Shown here piece by piece: positions 9,601 to 20,251 of a stretch of 64,000 nucleotides of DNA. The stretch is taken from assembly GCA_944739405.2 (NCBI GenBank), contig OX123209.2, positions 8,315,217-8,379,216 of the forward strand, given 5' to 3'. Every line of letters starts with the position of its first letter. The stretch's first letter is position 1. A program made the translations under genes and the position numbers. The stretch is from Euclidia mi (lineage: Eukaryota; Arthropoda; Insecta; Lepidoptera; Erebidae). Below the pieces are notes generated by a model, which was given only the letters and a program-made list of their open reading frames with translations, searched no databases and was not told where the DNA came from.

Positions 9601-9990
9601 ACAGTTTATAATGATAACAGGATAACTCAGTATGCAATAACTCATTATTCATTACGCTCAAATAATGCATTACCATAACTGTTATTGTAATAACGACCAT
9701 TACTACTCATATTAAGGTTGTTGTGAAGAAATATGTGATCCGCCATTTTGTATCGACGACCATCTTGTATTTTTCATAGTGAGCTCTATTATACCAAGCA
9801 AGCCCTTTCATTTGATACCCATATTGAGGTTGTTATGAAGTAATAAATATGTGACCCGCCATTTCGTATCGGCGACCATCTTGGATTTACAATCATAATG
9901 AATATACTAAGTTGTATTGTCATCAAGATTAAGGGTGTGTACCAAATATCAGATCAATATGTCATAAGGAAGGGGGTGAAATTCCAAATG

Positions 9991-10463
9991 CTAAATTTAA
10001 CCCAAACAAATAAACAGGCAAAGCTAAATAAAACCGTTTAATAATTAATAAAAACGCCCTGTCGTTACATAATAAAACAATTAAACAACTAAATATATGT
10101 TTACATCCTGTCGTAAGTTAAATGAAACACACGCTAAGTTATTTAAAATTAACACTAAAACGGAGTTTCGTAAGTATTACTATTTAAATAGAGAGATTAT
10201 CACAATGAATATTCTCAATCAACACATAAACAGTAATACATAGATTAATATAAGTACGTATATTAATCTATGCAGTAATAGCCGATGCCGGTCCCCAACT
10301 AGCGGTGGGCGCATAGAATAAAGTAATACTACGCAAATAGAGTGCCCTCTCGTTTCTCCCAACCGGCGCACAAGCGACATCCTTTTTACGATTTCCATAA
10401 CTATATGGGTAACCTATAATATATGTAGGTAGGAATATTTATAAATATATCTGTACAATATAT
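9991..10463. other. No gene seen
   Basis: AT-rich sequence. It includes a short hairpin (arms 10239-10252 and 10259-10272, 14 bp perfect, 6-bp spacer). No ORF or repeat terminus was recognised. Confidence 0.4.
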
Positions 10464-10590
10464 CTACCTGTTACTTCTTGTAGTTCGTATTTCTTCACGT
10501 TTGCGGTGATTTAAGCTTTTGTGAAATCAATTCACAAAAACTTACATTACTTGAAGCAGTAATACGAACTACAAGTAACAAAATAGGTAG
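10464..10590. repeat. Imperfect inverted repeat, MITE-like
   Basis: CTACCTGTTACTTCTTGTAG at 10464-10483 is mirrored near 10568-10590, and a second inner hairpin lies at 10513-10542. This could be a small foldback element. No TSD was identified. Confidence 0.5.
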
Positions 10591-10859
10591 GTACCTACGT
10601 AGATAATGAGGTATGGGTTAAAATTAAACAAAAGCATTTATGTTTCCAGTTTATTATGTTTATGTTTTTTATAATACACTCGAGCTTTATTCTTAATATT
10701 ATCATCTCCCGTGTAATCTTGCCGCCTAAAATTCGCTTGATGGAGCGGCACCAACTGTATATAATAACATTTATTGATATATTTTCAAAATACTCTTTTA
10801 TTTATTTTTTGTGTGCCATGCAATCAAATAATTTAAAAATCGATTAATAAGAATGCCTT

Positions 10860-11480
10860 ATAGCTATAACATTTTTTTAAATATTTATTGTTACTGAACC
10901 TGCTTTTAATGTCTGTATTGTTATATTTTGTATCTCCCCAGACATTTTCTAAGAGCCTTGGAGATGCTATTTCTTATCTTTATTCTATTTTATCGCTTAT
11001 ATGTATGCATTTGCTGTGTCTTCTTCTGTAGAAATAAGTTTTTGTTTGCAAATATTGTATACCTTTATTATTCTTAAATATTTTTTCAGGGCCCATCCAC
11101 AAACATACGACTGAGGATAATTTTCATGATGATCGTTATATTGCAAAATTTCATTATTAATAAATCCTTCAATAATATCCGTCGAGTCGTTTACCTCTGA
11201 TTGCCTGGTTAAAAAAAATAGGTTTTGCAAGTATATGTCATCTTCACAGTTAGCTTTGATGGAATGCGAACTACCAAAAGTTATGTGATAGTAATGCTTT
11301 AAAAACCAACTGTATATATATACTACCGAAAAGGTTTTCAATAGGGTACTGATTTAATTTTTTTACATAGCATTACATCAAACCTTTTATTTAAAATTTT
11401 CCACAGCGCTTGTAACCCCCTCCATAGCTTTTATAATTTTTTTTACCGACGGAGTTACCTTCTCAACCAACAGAATTTTA
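10860..11480 (-). pseudogene. P-element-like (THAP9-type) transposase, C-terminal fragment
   Basis: The minus frame 11341-10997 encodes SHSIKANCEDD, then YVCGWALKKYLR, matching in order the better copy at 57811-58305 (SHSARANCEED, YVCGWVLTKCLK). Upstream minus-strand sequence in other frames gives TPSVKKIIKAMEG and YPIENLFGSI, the counterpart of the DPIENLFGNI motif. Several stops and shifts make it inactive. It is not the same copy as the 56-58 kb gene. Confidence 0.75.
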
Positions 11481-11651
11481 TTGCTTTCGCTCTTCTTTTC
11501 TATAATTTTTTTTTTTTTTAAATATTATCGCGACTTGCGAGATCTTCTGATGGGGAGAGTTAATTTTAACACAAGCTCTAAAAAGCTTTCCATTTAACGG
11601 ATAAAATGAACAAGAATTTAGACTGTCGAATAATCTGTCTATAGTCAAAAC

Positions 11652-11830
11652 ATACATACATACATAGACTCACGCCTGTTTCCCGAAGGGGTAGGCAGAG
11701 ACTAGGGAACGCCATTTGCAACGATCCTCACATATCTCTCTTGCTTCATTCACTCCCATCAACTTCTTCATGCATGCTCTTCTGTTTAGGGTACTTCTAA
11801 CCTTTCCTGTTTTAAGAATTTCTCCGATCA
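11652..11830 (-). mobile_element. RTE-like LINE 3' end with (TATG)n tail
   Basis: The reverse complement matches the C-terminal coding part of the LINE at 54770-54930 (from GATTGGAGAAATTCT to GTTGCAAATGGCGTTCC). It continues into CTGCCTACCCCTTCGGGAAA and CAGGCGTGAGTC plus (TATG)n. It is a 5'-truncated insertion and carries the 3' tail that the 54.9-kb copy lacks. Confidence 0.85.
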
Positions 11831-11894
11831 ATAATATCCGTTAATAGTCAAAACAAACGGTGACAATTGCCCGCATTCTGAATCTAGTTTCCCG

Positions 11895-13375
11895 TTGTCG
11901 ACCAAATATTTGGTAGTTATTGCTACACTGGCTAAATATTTTTGTAGCTGTTTTTACTCTCATTTTATTATTTTTGTTTGGATTAATGTGATCTTCACTT
12001 ATTGTGAAGTAACGCATTTTTTTAAATACATTACAAATGAATTTAATAATTGGTTGGTGAATAACGAAATTAAAAAACCCATTCTCTTACTGGTTGATGG
12101 ACACAAATCCCATATGTCAATTGAGTTGAGCGTGATGTGCGAGCGATTGGACATAATTATTTACGCTCTGGCACTTAATACCACGCACATTCTTTTACCA
12201 GCAGATTTCAGTGTTTTTGGGAGTTTTGACGAAGTCAGAAAACATAAACTCTTCTCACACCAAGACTAATATTTGCGCTCTTTTCAAAGACTGCCTGGAA
12301 AATGCAAATATGCAGCGAAATATAATTAATGGCTTGAGAAAATGCGGGCTTTATCCATTTGATCCTGATGCAGTGGATTACACGAAATGTGACCAGAATA
12401 CCCTAGAAATATTAAACAAATCAAAGACACCCGAAAGAAATTCTTAAGAAATAACTAACGATGAACCTAGTTTCGACAAGAAAGGTTTTGAAACATTTAA
12501 AATCGACTCTGGCCGAAAGAAACATAAACGTGGCTCTTATATTGAAGGAAATGAAGATACAATTTGCTGATGTTTTATACGAAACATGCTCTAAAGACCA
12601 GACGAACTCAACAGTCAATAGTACAACATCTCAAATAATCGAAGAAGATAATAATATGACCAGCCAATTAGATGATATCAACATCACTCAAATGGTGTCA
12701 TTTGAAACCATTCCACAAAGCCAGGCTGACGAAGACTTACTTCTCCAATTGAACAATATAAGACCGCTTAGTCCTGTTAAAACTTCAGAAAGTCTGTGCA
12801 GCATAAGTCAAGATAAAAGTGTTCCAATAACTCATGGTGTTCTAGTAAGTCATTCCGATAAGGATTCATCGATCGAAGCATCAGAACCGTTGATTGATAA
12901 CGGCATTTCCACATTTCATTTGTCAGTTAGTTATTTGGATGTTGGTTCTTTAGTATCGCTGGATGATGTTCTTATAATACCAACTCAAATAAGTCTGCCA
13001 ACAACAATAGTACTGTCTGAAAGCGTAAAAGATTGCCACGATGCAATAATAACCACTCAATGAAATACGATAACCACCAATTCCACAGTATTACTGCCAC
13101 AAACACCCATGATATCAAACAAGACCTCTGAATCACTGTAAATACAATAACTTGACGCAATGTGCTGGTTAAGAATCCAATAAAACAGACTAGTACACCT
13201 ATACAAACTAGTAAAACAAAGGAAACAGATATTGTAGAGAAACATTTGTTTAAACCGCAACCTGCAAAAAATCTAACACTATCACTACACGTACACCTTT
13301 ACCTGCGGGAATTTCATCGCCGGAGTATCGGAAATTTTATGAAGATAAAGAAAAAGTTAAAACAGAGAAGTTCTA
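11895..13375 (+). pseudogene. pogo/Tigger transposase, C-terminal part
   Basis: 11895-12269 encodes the end of a DDE_1 domain: ILLLVDGHKSHMSIELS (catalytic Asp in LLVDGHKSH) and ILLPADFSVFGS. After a one-base shift, 12211-12447 gives the rest, with GLRKCGLYPFDPDAVDYTKC, a hallmark of pogo transposases. A shifted frame (12461-13063) continues as the variable Ser/Thr/Asp-rich tail, and 13162-13375 is its Lys-rich end. The N-terminal CENP-B helix-turn-helix and first catalytic Asp are missing. At least three frame breaks make this a relic. A related gene lies at 45233-49523. Confidence 0.85.
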
Positions 13376-13734
13376 ATTGAGAAAAAAACGACAAGAAAGG
13401 ACTTGGACAAAATCACATTGACCAGAAACAAGCGGTTGTAGATAAGATATATAAAAAATACAAGGAATATTAAAGTACTTTTTACATTCCATTGCAGTCG
13501 CTGAAAAGAAAATAATTTAAAAGAATTTGAAGCGACTTCCTTTTATTTGACTTTGTTTGTATCTACCGATAATGTTGCCACGTAACAATGATAAAAGGTC
13601 AGTGTAGGGAAAAAAATATAGCAACAGAATAGGCTTGTGTCCACTAAGAATAAATCGGTTTGATTGTAGTATCTATAGATTCATTATGATTTTGAGATAT
13701 CAATAAAGTTTATTATCTTAATCTTAATATATAA

Positions 13735-13935
13735 AATCCTTGCGTTACTGACTGACTGACAGACATGCTACAGCCGAAACTATTCGGCGCAGGAAGCTGA
13801 AATTTGGCATGTATGTTCCTTGGGGACCGTAGAGGTGCACTAAGAAGGGATTTCCCGAAATTCCCACGGGATCGGCCAGAACGGGTAAATTTAAAAAAAT
13901 GCAGGCGTAGCTGCTGGCTTCCTCTAGTTTATTAT
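13735..13935 (+). repeat. Common lepidopteran-type interspersed repeat
   Basis: Contains GACTGACTGACAGAC, GAAGCTGAAATTTGGCATG and GGGATTTCCCGAAATTCCCA, strings I associate with an abundant non-coding lepidopteran repeat. Ends are not defined and there is no coding capacity. Confidence 0.55.
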
Positions 13936-14009
13936 AAAAAGGTAAGGTTAATGTTATTTTTAGGACTCTAAAACTAAAATCAATCTATTTATTCTTGTGA
14001 TAGTAAACA

Positions 14010-14205
14010 CCAATCAGAGAGTACCGGAGGCCCTATCCCCTTTCCTTCTCCCTCATCCCACTCCTCATCCTTTCCCTTTTCCCAACCCCAAGGGGCGGCA
14101 ATGCACTTGTGACTCCTGTGGTGTTGCTTGTGTCCATGGGCGGCTGTAATTGCTTACCATCAGGCGATCCGTCTGCTCGTTTGCCGCCTATTACTATAAA
14201 AAAGA
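14010..14205 (+). mobile_element. LINE/SINE 3' end ending in an A-rich tail
   Basis: Ends with ACCATCAGGCGATCCGTCTG, then CTCGTTTGCCGCCTATTACT and ATAAAAAA. I recall this 3' terminus from lepidopteran retroposons. The 5' part is missing. Confidence 0.65.
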
Positions 14206-14627
14206 GATCATTATGTCAAACAGTACGTCCGCCATTCATGTTGTTGACAACAACAAAATACAACTAAAACGTCAAACTACCAACCTGTCAAATCAAAAAT
14301 AACAAAATAAAAGTGGGTACATTAGACCAGACTTCATTCATGGTTTGTTTTGTTTTGTACTTTGTGATATCACTCAACCGCCATGATGGTTTACAGTGTT
14401 TTCGTGTCAAATTCAAAAAGGTTTTTAAAAAGCCGTAATTAGTAATTCTGCTGATCGATTTTTGAAGAAAAATCAGGTATTTCAGTTTAACATCTAATAA
14501 AGGAAGGAATCAATCGCCAATTACATTTGAGCACACAGGCCTATTTTACAATAGGCCTGTGTCCTCAAATGAGTTAAAATACGCGTAATCTTAAGAATGA
14601 TTAAATCATTATAATTATATTACATAC
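14206..14627. other. Non-coding, with a 22-bp fold-back hairpin
   Basis: 14524-14545 and 14550-14571 are reverse complements with one mismatch and a 4-bp spacer. No gene was seen. Confidence 0.6.
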
Positions 14628-14885
14628 ATACATACATATCGTCACGCCTTTTATCCCCGAAGGAGTAGGCAGAGGTGTATTTCCACACCCACTTTTAGCC
14701 AGATATACTATAGTCCCACGTAATAAGGGGCGAGCCTATTGCCGTACTGGGCACATTTCCAGACTCCGTGCTGCTACTGAGAATTTCGTGACAGAAAAAC
14801 CCAATAACATTACCCGACCCAGGAATCGAACCCGGGACCTCCCGATCCCACGCGCTCATTTATGCCGCGAGACCAACGAGGCAGT
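14628..14885 (-). mobile_element. tRNA-derived SINE with (TATG)n tail
   Basis: Minus-strand SINE. The tRNA-like head near 14883-14815 has the B box GGTTCGATTCC, and a body follows with CAATAGGCTCGCCCC. The 3' end is CTCTGCCTACTCCTTCGGGG, GCGTGACGATATG and TATG repeats. The 3' end closely matches the RTE-like LINE tail at 11652-11700, consistent with mobilisation by that LINE. Confidence 0.85.
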
Positions 14886-15539
14886 CGTATAGGGTTTGAT
14901 GTCGAGTTTTCCGCCTCTACGCAAAGATGGTATTTGCATCGTGTTATTATATTATTTTCTATAAAAACAAACCGCTTAATAATAAATTAAAAATGAGTTC
15001 AAAATATAGTTCAAAATCCACTGACTAACAGGGTTATTTAAATCCAGCTCTGGTATCACCAAGCTAATGTCAAAATAGTTGACATGTTGACTTATCGTCT
15101 TATCAATAGAGTAAAGTTATACTACGGAGATCTTATCTTTCGACGTACGCGCCTTTTCGGTTATAGTTTACTTCTAGAAGAGAGTATTATACAAATATTT
15201 TATATGATGAGAGTCCCTCAAGCGAAGTCTAAAAATAAATAATAGAAACTTAGGACAATAAAATGCATGAAAACTAAAATAGTTTATATTACTAATTAAG
15301 ACATTAGATTATATCAATACATTGTGAAATATTGGCAAAAAATATGTCATTAATAATTTATTTCCAACCTTAATAACTTTTGACCACTGCTGCTTAGCTT
15401 AATGCGCCTTTCTTATTGCATAACTAGAAGACTTGTTCTTTAAAACGATATAATTTCATCTCTGTACTTTCTGGGGCACAGGACCATTTGATTTTTGTTC
15501 ATTTCCTTTTGAAAAAGAAAAGAATAGAACAAGAACAGT
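14886..15539. other. No gene seen
   Basis: AT-rich sequence lacking recognisable coding domains or termini. Confidence 0.4.
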
Positions 15540-15603
15540 TAAAAAATGCTAAAGTTACAAAATGAAAAATCGCGAAGATCAAGAAACCTATGAAGAAAAA
15601 CGA

Positions 15604-16499
15604 AAGAATATATTATAGACGGGAATTAACGCGAACATGCATTAGGTATTTACATACCTTATTTTGCTTGACGTTTCGAGACGGTTGCACGTCCCGTGGT
15701 CGCAAGCTGACTGGTGTGGCGATGTCACGTCTCCGAGTGCGAGGTAGAAGATTCTATTTCTACCCCCGGGTCGTTGATATTCGAAGTACCGGCGCTAAGC
15801 ACACTAACCGTATCTGTATATTGAACATTCGCCGACTGCGCGTTAAAGTGGGGTGTTGTTAGCCGAATCACAGGATTCCACGCCGATGACAATTTGAAGC
15901 CCTCTTCCCGATTGAAATTTTATATTTTCTGATTTCAATCGCTTCACGCACAACTCTTGGCTAAAAGTGGCGTTCTGTAGAGAGGACTTGGGGACGATGA
16001 AATTCAATCCAGTGATTGGTGCCCGATTGAAGTAAATGTTCCGCAATCGCCGATTTGTTCGTTTGATGGTTCTTTACAGCTGCGATGTGCTCCTTTATAC
16101 GTTCAGCGATAGTCCGCTTCGTTTGCCCTATGTAAGAGCTTCCGCAGCTGCAGTTGATTTTATAGACACCTGGGGTTTGCAGCGGTAGAACATCCTTTGG
16201 TGTGCCCACCATGTTGTATACTTTGGCCCCTGGTGTAAATACTGTCGGAATGGAGTAGTTTTTTAACTTGTCTCCTATTTTATCCGTAACACCTTTAATG
16301 TAGGGCATGTAGGTCGGTTGTCTATTTATCGCCGGATGTTTATCGCGCTTGATAGGCCGCGTCATTCGTCGTTGTACCTGGTATCCGTTCTTCCTAAGTA
16401 CCTCCTGACGTGCCACCGTCTCGAAACGTCAAGCAAAATAAGGTATGTAAATACCTAATTTGCATGTTCGCGTTAATTCCCGTCTATATATATATTCTT
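15604..16499 (-). mobile_element. Penelope-like element fragment with inverted terminal repeats
   Basis: Repeats of about 80 bp in inverted orientation (15604-15684 and 16417-16499) border the fragment. They share GTCTCGAAACGTCAAGC, AAATAAGGTATGTAAATACC and TTCGCGTTAATTCCCGTCTA. Penelope elements often have such pLTRs in either orientation. Between them a minus-strand ORF encodes the GIY-YIG endonuclease. The reverse transcriptase is missing, so this is a deleted copy. Confidence 0.85.
15961..16416 (-). CDS. Penelope GIY-YIG endonuclease domain (partial ORF)
   Basis: 151 codons open on the minus strand. The domain reads GVYKINCSCGSSYIGQTKRT, then ERIKEHIAAV and SAIAEHLL. GVY and YIG form the name-giving motif, Arg in the ERIKEH helix and Glu in AEH are the expected catalytic residues, and the CSC before the core is typical of Penelope versions. 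It would nick target DNA for retrotransposition, coupled to a reverse transcriptase that is absent here. Upstream residues (ARQEVLRKNGYQVQRRM) fit the linker after the RT. The start is within the truncated element, so no native start codon applies. The frame is still open across the visible part. Confidence 0.85.
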   Translation of the reverse strand: MARQEVLRKNGYQVQRRMTRPIKRDKHPAINRQPTYMPYIKGVTDKIGDKLKNYSIPTVFTPGAKVYNMVGTPKDVLPLQTPGVYKINCSCGSSYIGQTKRTIAERIKEHIAAVKNHQTNKSAIAEHLLQSGTNHWIEFHRPQVLSTERHF

Positions 16500-16720
16500 A
16501 AACATGCAACGCGAGTGTTTAAAAGTTTCGAAAACGAAAGAGTTAAAGTAGATTGCGCCCTGTGTCAAGATATTTTAATAATAAGTGATACAGAAAAAGA
16601 TCCTGAAAGAAATATAGTATGTGATTTTTGCACCAAATGATATCATTTAAGATGCAGAGACTTCGCTGGACTAAAGTATGAAGAAGTACGAGACAAACCC
16701 TTCAAATGTCAGGAAGTTAT

Positions 16721-17262
16721 TTGGATGTTGGTTATAATAGTATAGTTATTATTTTGTATGAGAACAAAGCTTTTGTTGATATTATCGAACTTATAAAGAT
16801 TGTTACCAAATATTTTATTAATCAAAGATTATGATTCAAATTTATGTTTTAATGATAAGAATAACTTTATGATGACTCTTTATTGAGAATTATTTTCGAC
16901 TGGTTTAAATAATAGCAATATTTTTTTCTCGTGCCTTAAAGTTGACAAATGCACTAAAAGGCCGAAAACTGACGCAACGACCCTATTGATTTTTACACAA
17001 GGTTGGAATCATTTTACAAATTTATGTTTTTTTTATACTTTATGTCTTGAGGCATACTCGTTTACTGATAAACGAAGCCAAGTATTGGGCCTGAGTGTTG
17101 AAGACCAGTTTCTGTTAACTTTAATGAAATGAAGGCGGAATAAGGAAGATTTCGAACTGAGCCGTTTTTTTTATGTAAGTCCATGTACAATGTCCAATAT
17201 TTTCATAACATGGGTCAACTTTATGCACGAAATGTGGTCAATGTGAAACATATGGCCAGAAA
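16721..17262. other. No gene seen
   Basis: AT-rich sequence with no recognisable domain or repeat. Confidence 0.4.
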
Positions 17263-17270
17263 GAGGACTT

Positions 17271-17735
17271 CTAGATTTTTACATGCCTATAGACTTTAAA
17301 AAATATATTTGTAGGTAGATTACCATCTGTATTTATTCTGTGCCACTGACTACATTCACATAATGACTGACTTATATGATTACTTACCTCTGTATTTAAT
17401 ATGCGGCTACTATCATATACTCCTCGTAGGAAATTGTCCATCGTTTCGAATGCAAACCAATTAGTAATGTACACGTCATCTTGGCCAGCTCCGGACTTCA
17501 AAGACTTTTTCATTCTGTTCAAATGGGTTCAATAATAACCCATTAGGCTTTTCTTAATTTCTTCAATAGTTGTTTTAAAATCTAATAATTCCATTATCCG
17601 TCGCCAAGCATCACTTTGCATTCCACGATTCTAGAAACTTTTGAGTTTCGGATCCCACAAACATGGTTCTGTTTGCAGAATCTCGAGAAACGCAATTAAT
17701 TTCTCGTAACTCCACTCCATAGCCATAGTGCATGT
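17271..17735 (-). pseudogene. MADF-domain protein, transposon-associated, degraded
   Basis: On the minus strand from 17735 down: MEWSYEKLIAFLEILQTEP, DAWRRIMELLDF, IEEIKKSLMG, then after a stop NRMKKSLKSGAGQDDVY and WFAFETMDNFL. This is the MADF DNA-binding domain (N-terminal helix with Leu/Trp pattern, Trp-Pro core) plus the adjacent linker of a protein family common in Lepidoptera and usually linked to Harbinger-type elements. Two internal stops (after LKSF and GYY) and a shift disable it. A host gene origin is possible but less likely given the decay. Confidence 0.6.
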
Positions 17736-17738
17736 AGT

Positions 17739-17972
17739 CATCATCATCAGCCTTTAAAAGTTCACTGCTGGACTAGGCCTCTCCTTTGAAAGGAGGAATT
17801 GGCCTACTATACCACGCTGGCCAAACGGGTTAGTATAGGGTTTATATCAAGTTTTCCTTCTCTTACAGTGCTGTTCTCTGCATAATATGCTCCCTCTGTC
17901 TGCTCTTACGACACCCATGGGATGATATGGGGTGGTGACATTCCGTATTCTTAATCCGTCACCACACGGACA
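17739..17972 (-). repeat. SINE-like retroposon R235, copy 1
   Basis: One of three copies (also 22222-22447 and 30967-31201). Read on the minus strand it starts GTCCGTGTGGTGACGGATTA, includes CCCATGGGTGTCGTAAGAGC, and ends CTGATGATGATG. It has no coding capacity. Confidence 0.9.
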
Positions 17973-18044
17973 CTATTCGTATTATATATATACGAATATT
18001 CGTATTCGACGAATACTAATACGAATATTTAAGAATGAATATTT

Positions 18045-18560
18045 TTGTATGCAACTCTATTTACTGCAGATTTGAAAAACGCGCGAAAAAATATGACGAT
18101 TGCAGAGGCCATTAACTACAACGACGACTCGACGGGGGACTCCCTGGCCATAGTTTATACAGTTACCGCGGCTCCGGGAGTTTCCCTACCTATCATTACG
18201 ATTACGAACCACGGACTCGTGGGAGACGACTCGCCCATTTACTACGACCAAAAGGGCTTACGACCTAACTGCGGAGAACACCTGAGTCAGGACACGTGGA
18301 ACCAAGTATGTAATATGCGACACGATGAACTGCCGACAACAGCGACTGCGGCAATATGGGCAGCAGAAGAATACCGGAGCGGCATACGACGGTGGCGGCA
18401 CTCTGCAGGACAGTGCGTACGTCAAGGCATGAGGCGTAAGGCGTGTTGACCTTGGTGGCGAGGCAGCATTACACACCAAGACGGATAATACGCAGCATAC
18501 TCCGAGGACGAGGAACGACACAGGACCGGCGGTGGCACACTACGCGACAGTGCACGCGTC
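18045..18560 (+). pseudogene. Unrecognised ORF, left part
   Basis: 18045-18449 is open for 134 codons and includes TITNHGLVGDDSPIYYDQKG and ELPTTATAAIWAAEEY. A second frame (18443 onward) continues toward RRWHTTRQCTR. Codon composition is GC-richer than its surroundings. I recognise no domain. The frame may resume after the insertion at 19480, where RSGSSHLEAKMD follows the same 17-bp string. It lies upstream of a polypurine tract and LTR, so it may derive from an LTR retrotransposon, but I cannot show this. Confidence 0.3.
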
Positions 18561-19479
18561 ATAGTGAGCTCTATTCTACCAATCAAGCCCTTTCATTTGA
18601 TACCCATATTGAGGTTGCTGTGAAGAAATATGTGATCCGCCGTTTTGTATCGACGACCATCTTGTATTTTTCATAGTAAGCTCTATTCTACCAAGCAAGC
18701 CCTTTCATGTGATACCCATATTGAGGTTGTTACAAAGAAATATGTGATCTGCCATTTTGTATCGGCGGCGATCTTGGATTTACAATCATAAGGAATATAC
18801 TAAGTTGTATTTTGATCAAGATTAAGAGTTTGTACCACAGATCAGATCAATATGTTATCAGGAAAGGGGTAACATTCCAATTACTAAAGAACAATGCCTC
18901 AATATGATTTGAGTTAATAGCAAATCTCTACTTGGTCCTTAAACATTTAAAATGTGTGTATTTTTAAGGTATATATGCGATTAACTACAAATAAGTTCGA
19001 TTTTGAACCAAATATATAATAGATAACCTATGTCCGAAATCCATATCGATTAATCAATATCATTTAAAACTGTAAAATGGCAACACTTTTTTTACTCTTT
19101 TAAGTAAATGTCAATAATGTCATATTCAGTTTATTTTGTTTGTTACCTATTTGTTTAGCTCGTGCAAATTGTGAATGCTTTTTATGTTTTTGGATCTTTT
19201 ACGACTCCTGGCTTTTTCTTTCGGATTTCTACTCTTACCAAATGATTAACTCATTCCTTTGTACGCAAAAATACGAAATACTTTAACTATCCTAATAAAC
19301 CTAATGTTTTGTGAGCATATAAAAGTACTTCTTGTAATAAATCCATGAATGTGATGGACCTCTAATCAATCACAAAATTCTAGTTTAACACTCTTTTATC
19401 GAATGCAATAACAACTACTACGATTTTTGACTGTCCACATCTGGGCCGGCTTCTCTAAGAAAAATGGGCATTGTTCTTT
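18561..19479 (+). mobile_element. 919-bp insertion with 17-bp direct flanks, containing repeat X
   Basis: GCGACAGTGCACGCGTC occurs at 18544-18560 and 19480-19496, directly bordering this segment. Its first 300 bp are repeat X (also at 8699-9990) with two internal units of about 100 bp. The rest is AT-rich and non-coding. A 17-bp duplication fits target-primed retrotransposition, but there is no clear A-tail, so the class is open. Confidence 0.65.
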
Positions 19480-19645
19480 GCGACAGTGCACGCGTCGAAG
19501 TGGCTCATCACACTTAGAGGCGAAGATGGATACCGCTCAGTGTTGGATAGCGCACCCTGTCGTCCCTCCTTACGGCCCAGGCAGAACGGTGAAGATCGCC
19601 GGCGGGATGGACGAGACCTATTTGCTTCTTCGTACGACTAGCTAG
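19480..19645 (+). pseudogene. Unrecognised ORF, right part
   Basis: The open frame after the insertion encodes RSGSSHLEAKMD, CWIAHPVVPPYGPGRTV and IAGGMDETYLLLRTTS and stops at 19643-19645. It may be the 3' end of the ORF at 18045. No known domain was recognised. Confidence 0.3.
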
Positions 19646-19924
19646 CTTACGAAGAGTAAAGGAATTTTCTAATTGTTCTAAAAATAAAGTCTCATTGTTT
19701 GAAGTTATAAAGTTCCACGAATTTAATGACTACAATGTTTTGCTTAGTTTGTGTTATCAGAACTAGCGCTCCGGTAACTCGATACATGTTAATGATATGA
19801 CGCGATTCGCGAGCGCTAGCAGAAGTTACTGGTTATTATTTTATGTTGTTCATTTTTGTACCTATGTTTATATTAGTCTCTCGTATTGTTAAATATTACT
19901 ATCGTTATTTTTCTTTTTTTTTGT

Positions 19925-20116
19925 AAAGGGGGAATATTGTAGCGGCTGCTGACGCTACAAATTATATACAAGGCGCACTATTGTGTAAGCGAAGCTCAGC
20001 AGTCGTCTCCCTTCACGCATACAGTTAGGTCGTAGCTTTATAGTTTTCAATTTATAATATATAATAAAGTATATATATTTCGTCTTTTGAGTTATTTCTT
20101 TCTTCACACCGCAACA
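19925..20116 (+). mobile_element. Polypurine tract and 179-bp LTR (LTR-retrotransposon end)
   Basis: AAAGGGGGAA at 19925-19934 is a polypurine tract. The LTR from 19938 (TGTAGCGGC) to 20116 (CCGCAACA) has the usual TG...CA ends. An AATAAA sits within TATAATAAAGTATATA near 20060-20075. No second LTR is in the window. The class is probably Copia-like by size and tract, but this is inferred. Confidence 0.65.
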
Positions 20117-20251
20117 TCTTCAACAAACCCTACACATTCATTCCTTTCCTTTAATTCTTTTTATTTGTCAGTCGTGAGCACAAGTCAAGCAAGAGAGTAT
20201 TGTTTTATTTTCTGAGGTTGCTGCTAATTTAAAGAAAATGAAGTTGAATTG

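Larger units (their letters stand above)
8742..9705. mobile_element. Complete hAT-like non-autonomous element (964 bp, 8-bp TSD)
   Basis: The element starts TAGTAATGG and ends CCATTACTA, a 9-bp terminal inverted repeat. It is bordered by identical 8-bp duplications CTCATATT at 8734-8741 and 9706-9713. An 8-bp TSD is the hAT signature. Removing the element rejoins repeat X. Internal motifs of the TAACAGGATAAC type recur near both ends. It encodes no transposase and contains a 23-bp-arm hairpin and a tandem duplication. Confidence 0.85.
8699..9990 (+). repeat. Interspersed repeat family X, copy 1, split by a hAT-like element
   Basis: The segments 8699-8741 and 9706-9990 match the repeat at 18561-18866. 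Both contain about 100-bp units with AAGCCCTTTCATTTGATACC and GAAATATGTGATCCGCC, and both end in ATCAGATCAATATGT followed by AAATTCCAA or ACATTCCAA. It has no coding capacity, and its class is unknown. Confidence 0.8.
15560..16720 (+). pseudogene. PHD-finger tail of a pogo-like transposon ORF, split by a Penelope fragment
   Basis: The left piece (about 15560-15607) encodes MKNREDQETYEEKRKN. After the Penelope insertion the frame resumes at about 16500 (16410-16640) with VKVDCALCQDIL, VCDFC, a TGA, then YHLRCRDFAGL and KPFKCQ. The Cys-X2-Cys, Cys-X2-Cys, His-X2-Cys and final Cys spacing is that of a PHD-type zinc finger. Some insect pogo transposases carry such a finger after a Lys/Glu-rich linker. 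The TGA replaces a residue usually Trp. I see no catalytic domain nearby, so the parent element is inferred. Confidence 0.5.

Noticed and set aside
13735..13935. Helitron terminus
   Set aside because: No CTRR end with an adjacent hairpin was found, so only a repeat label is justified.
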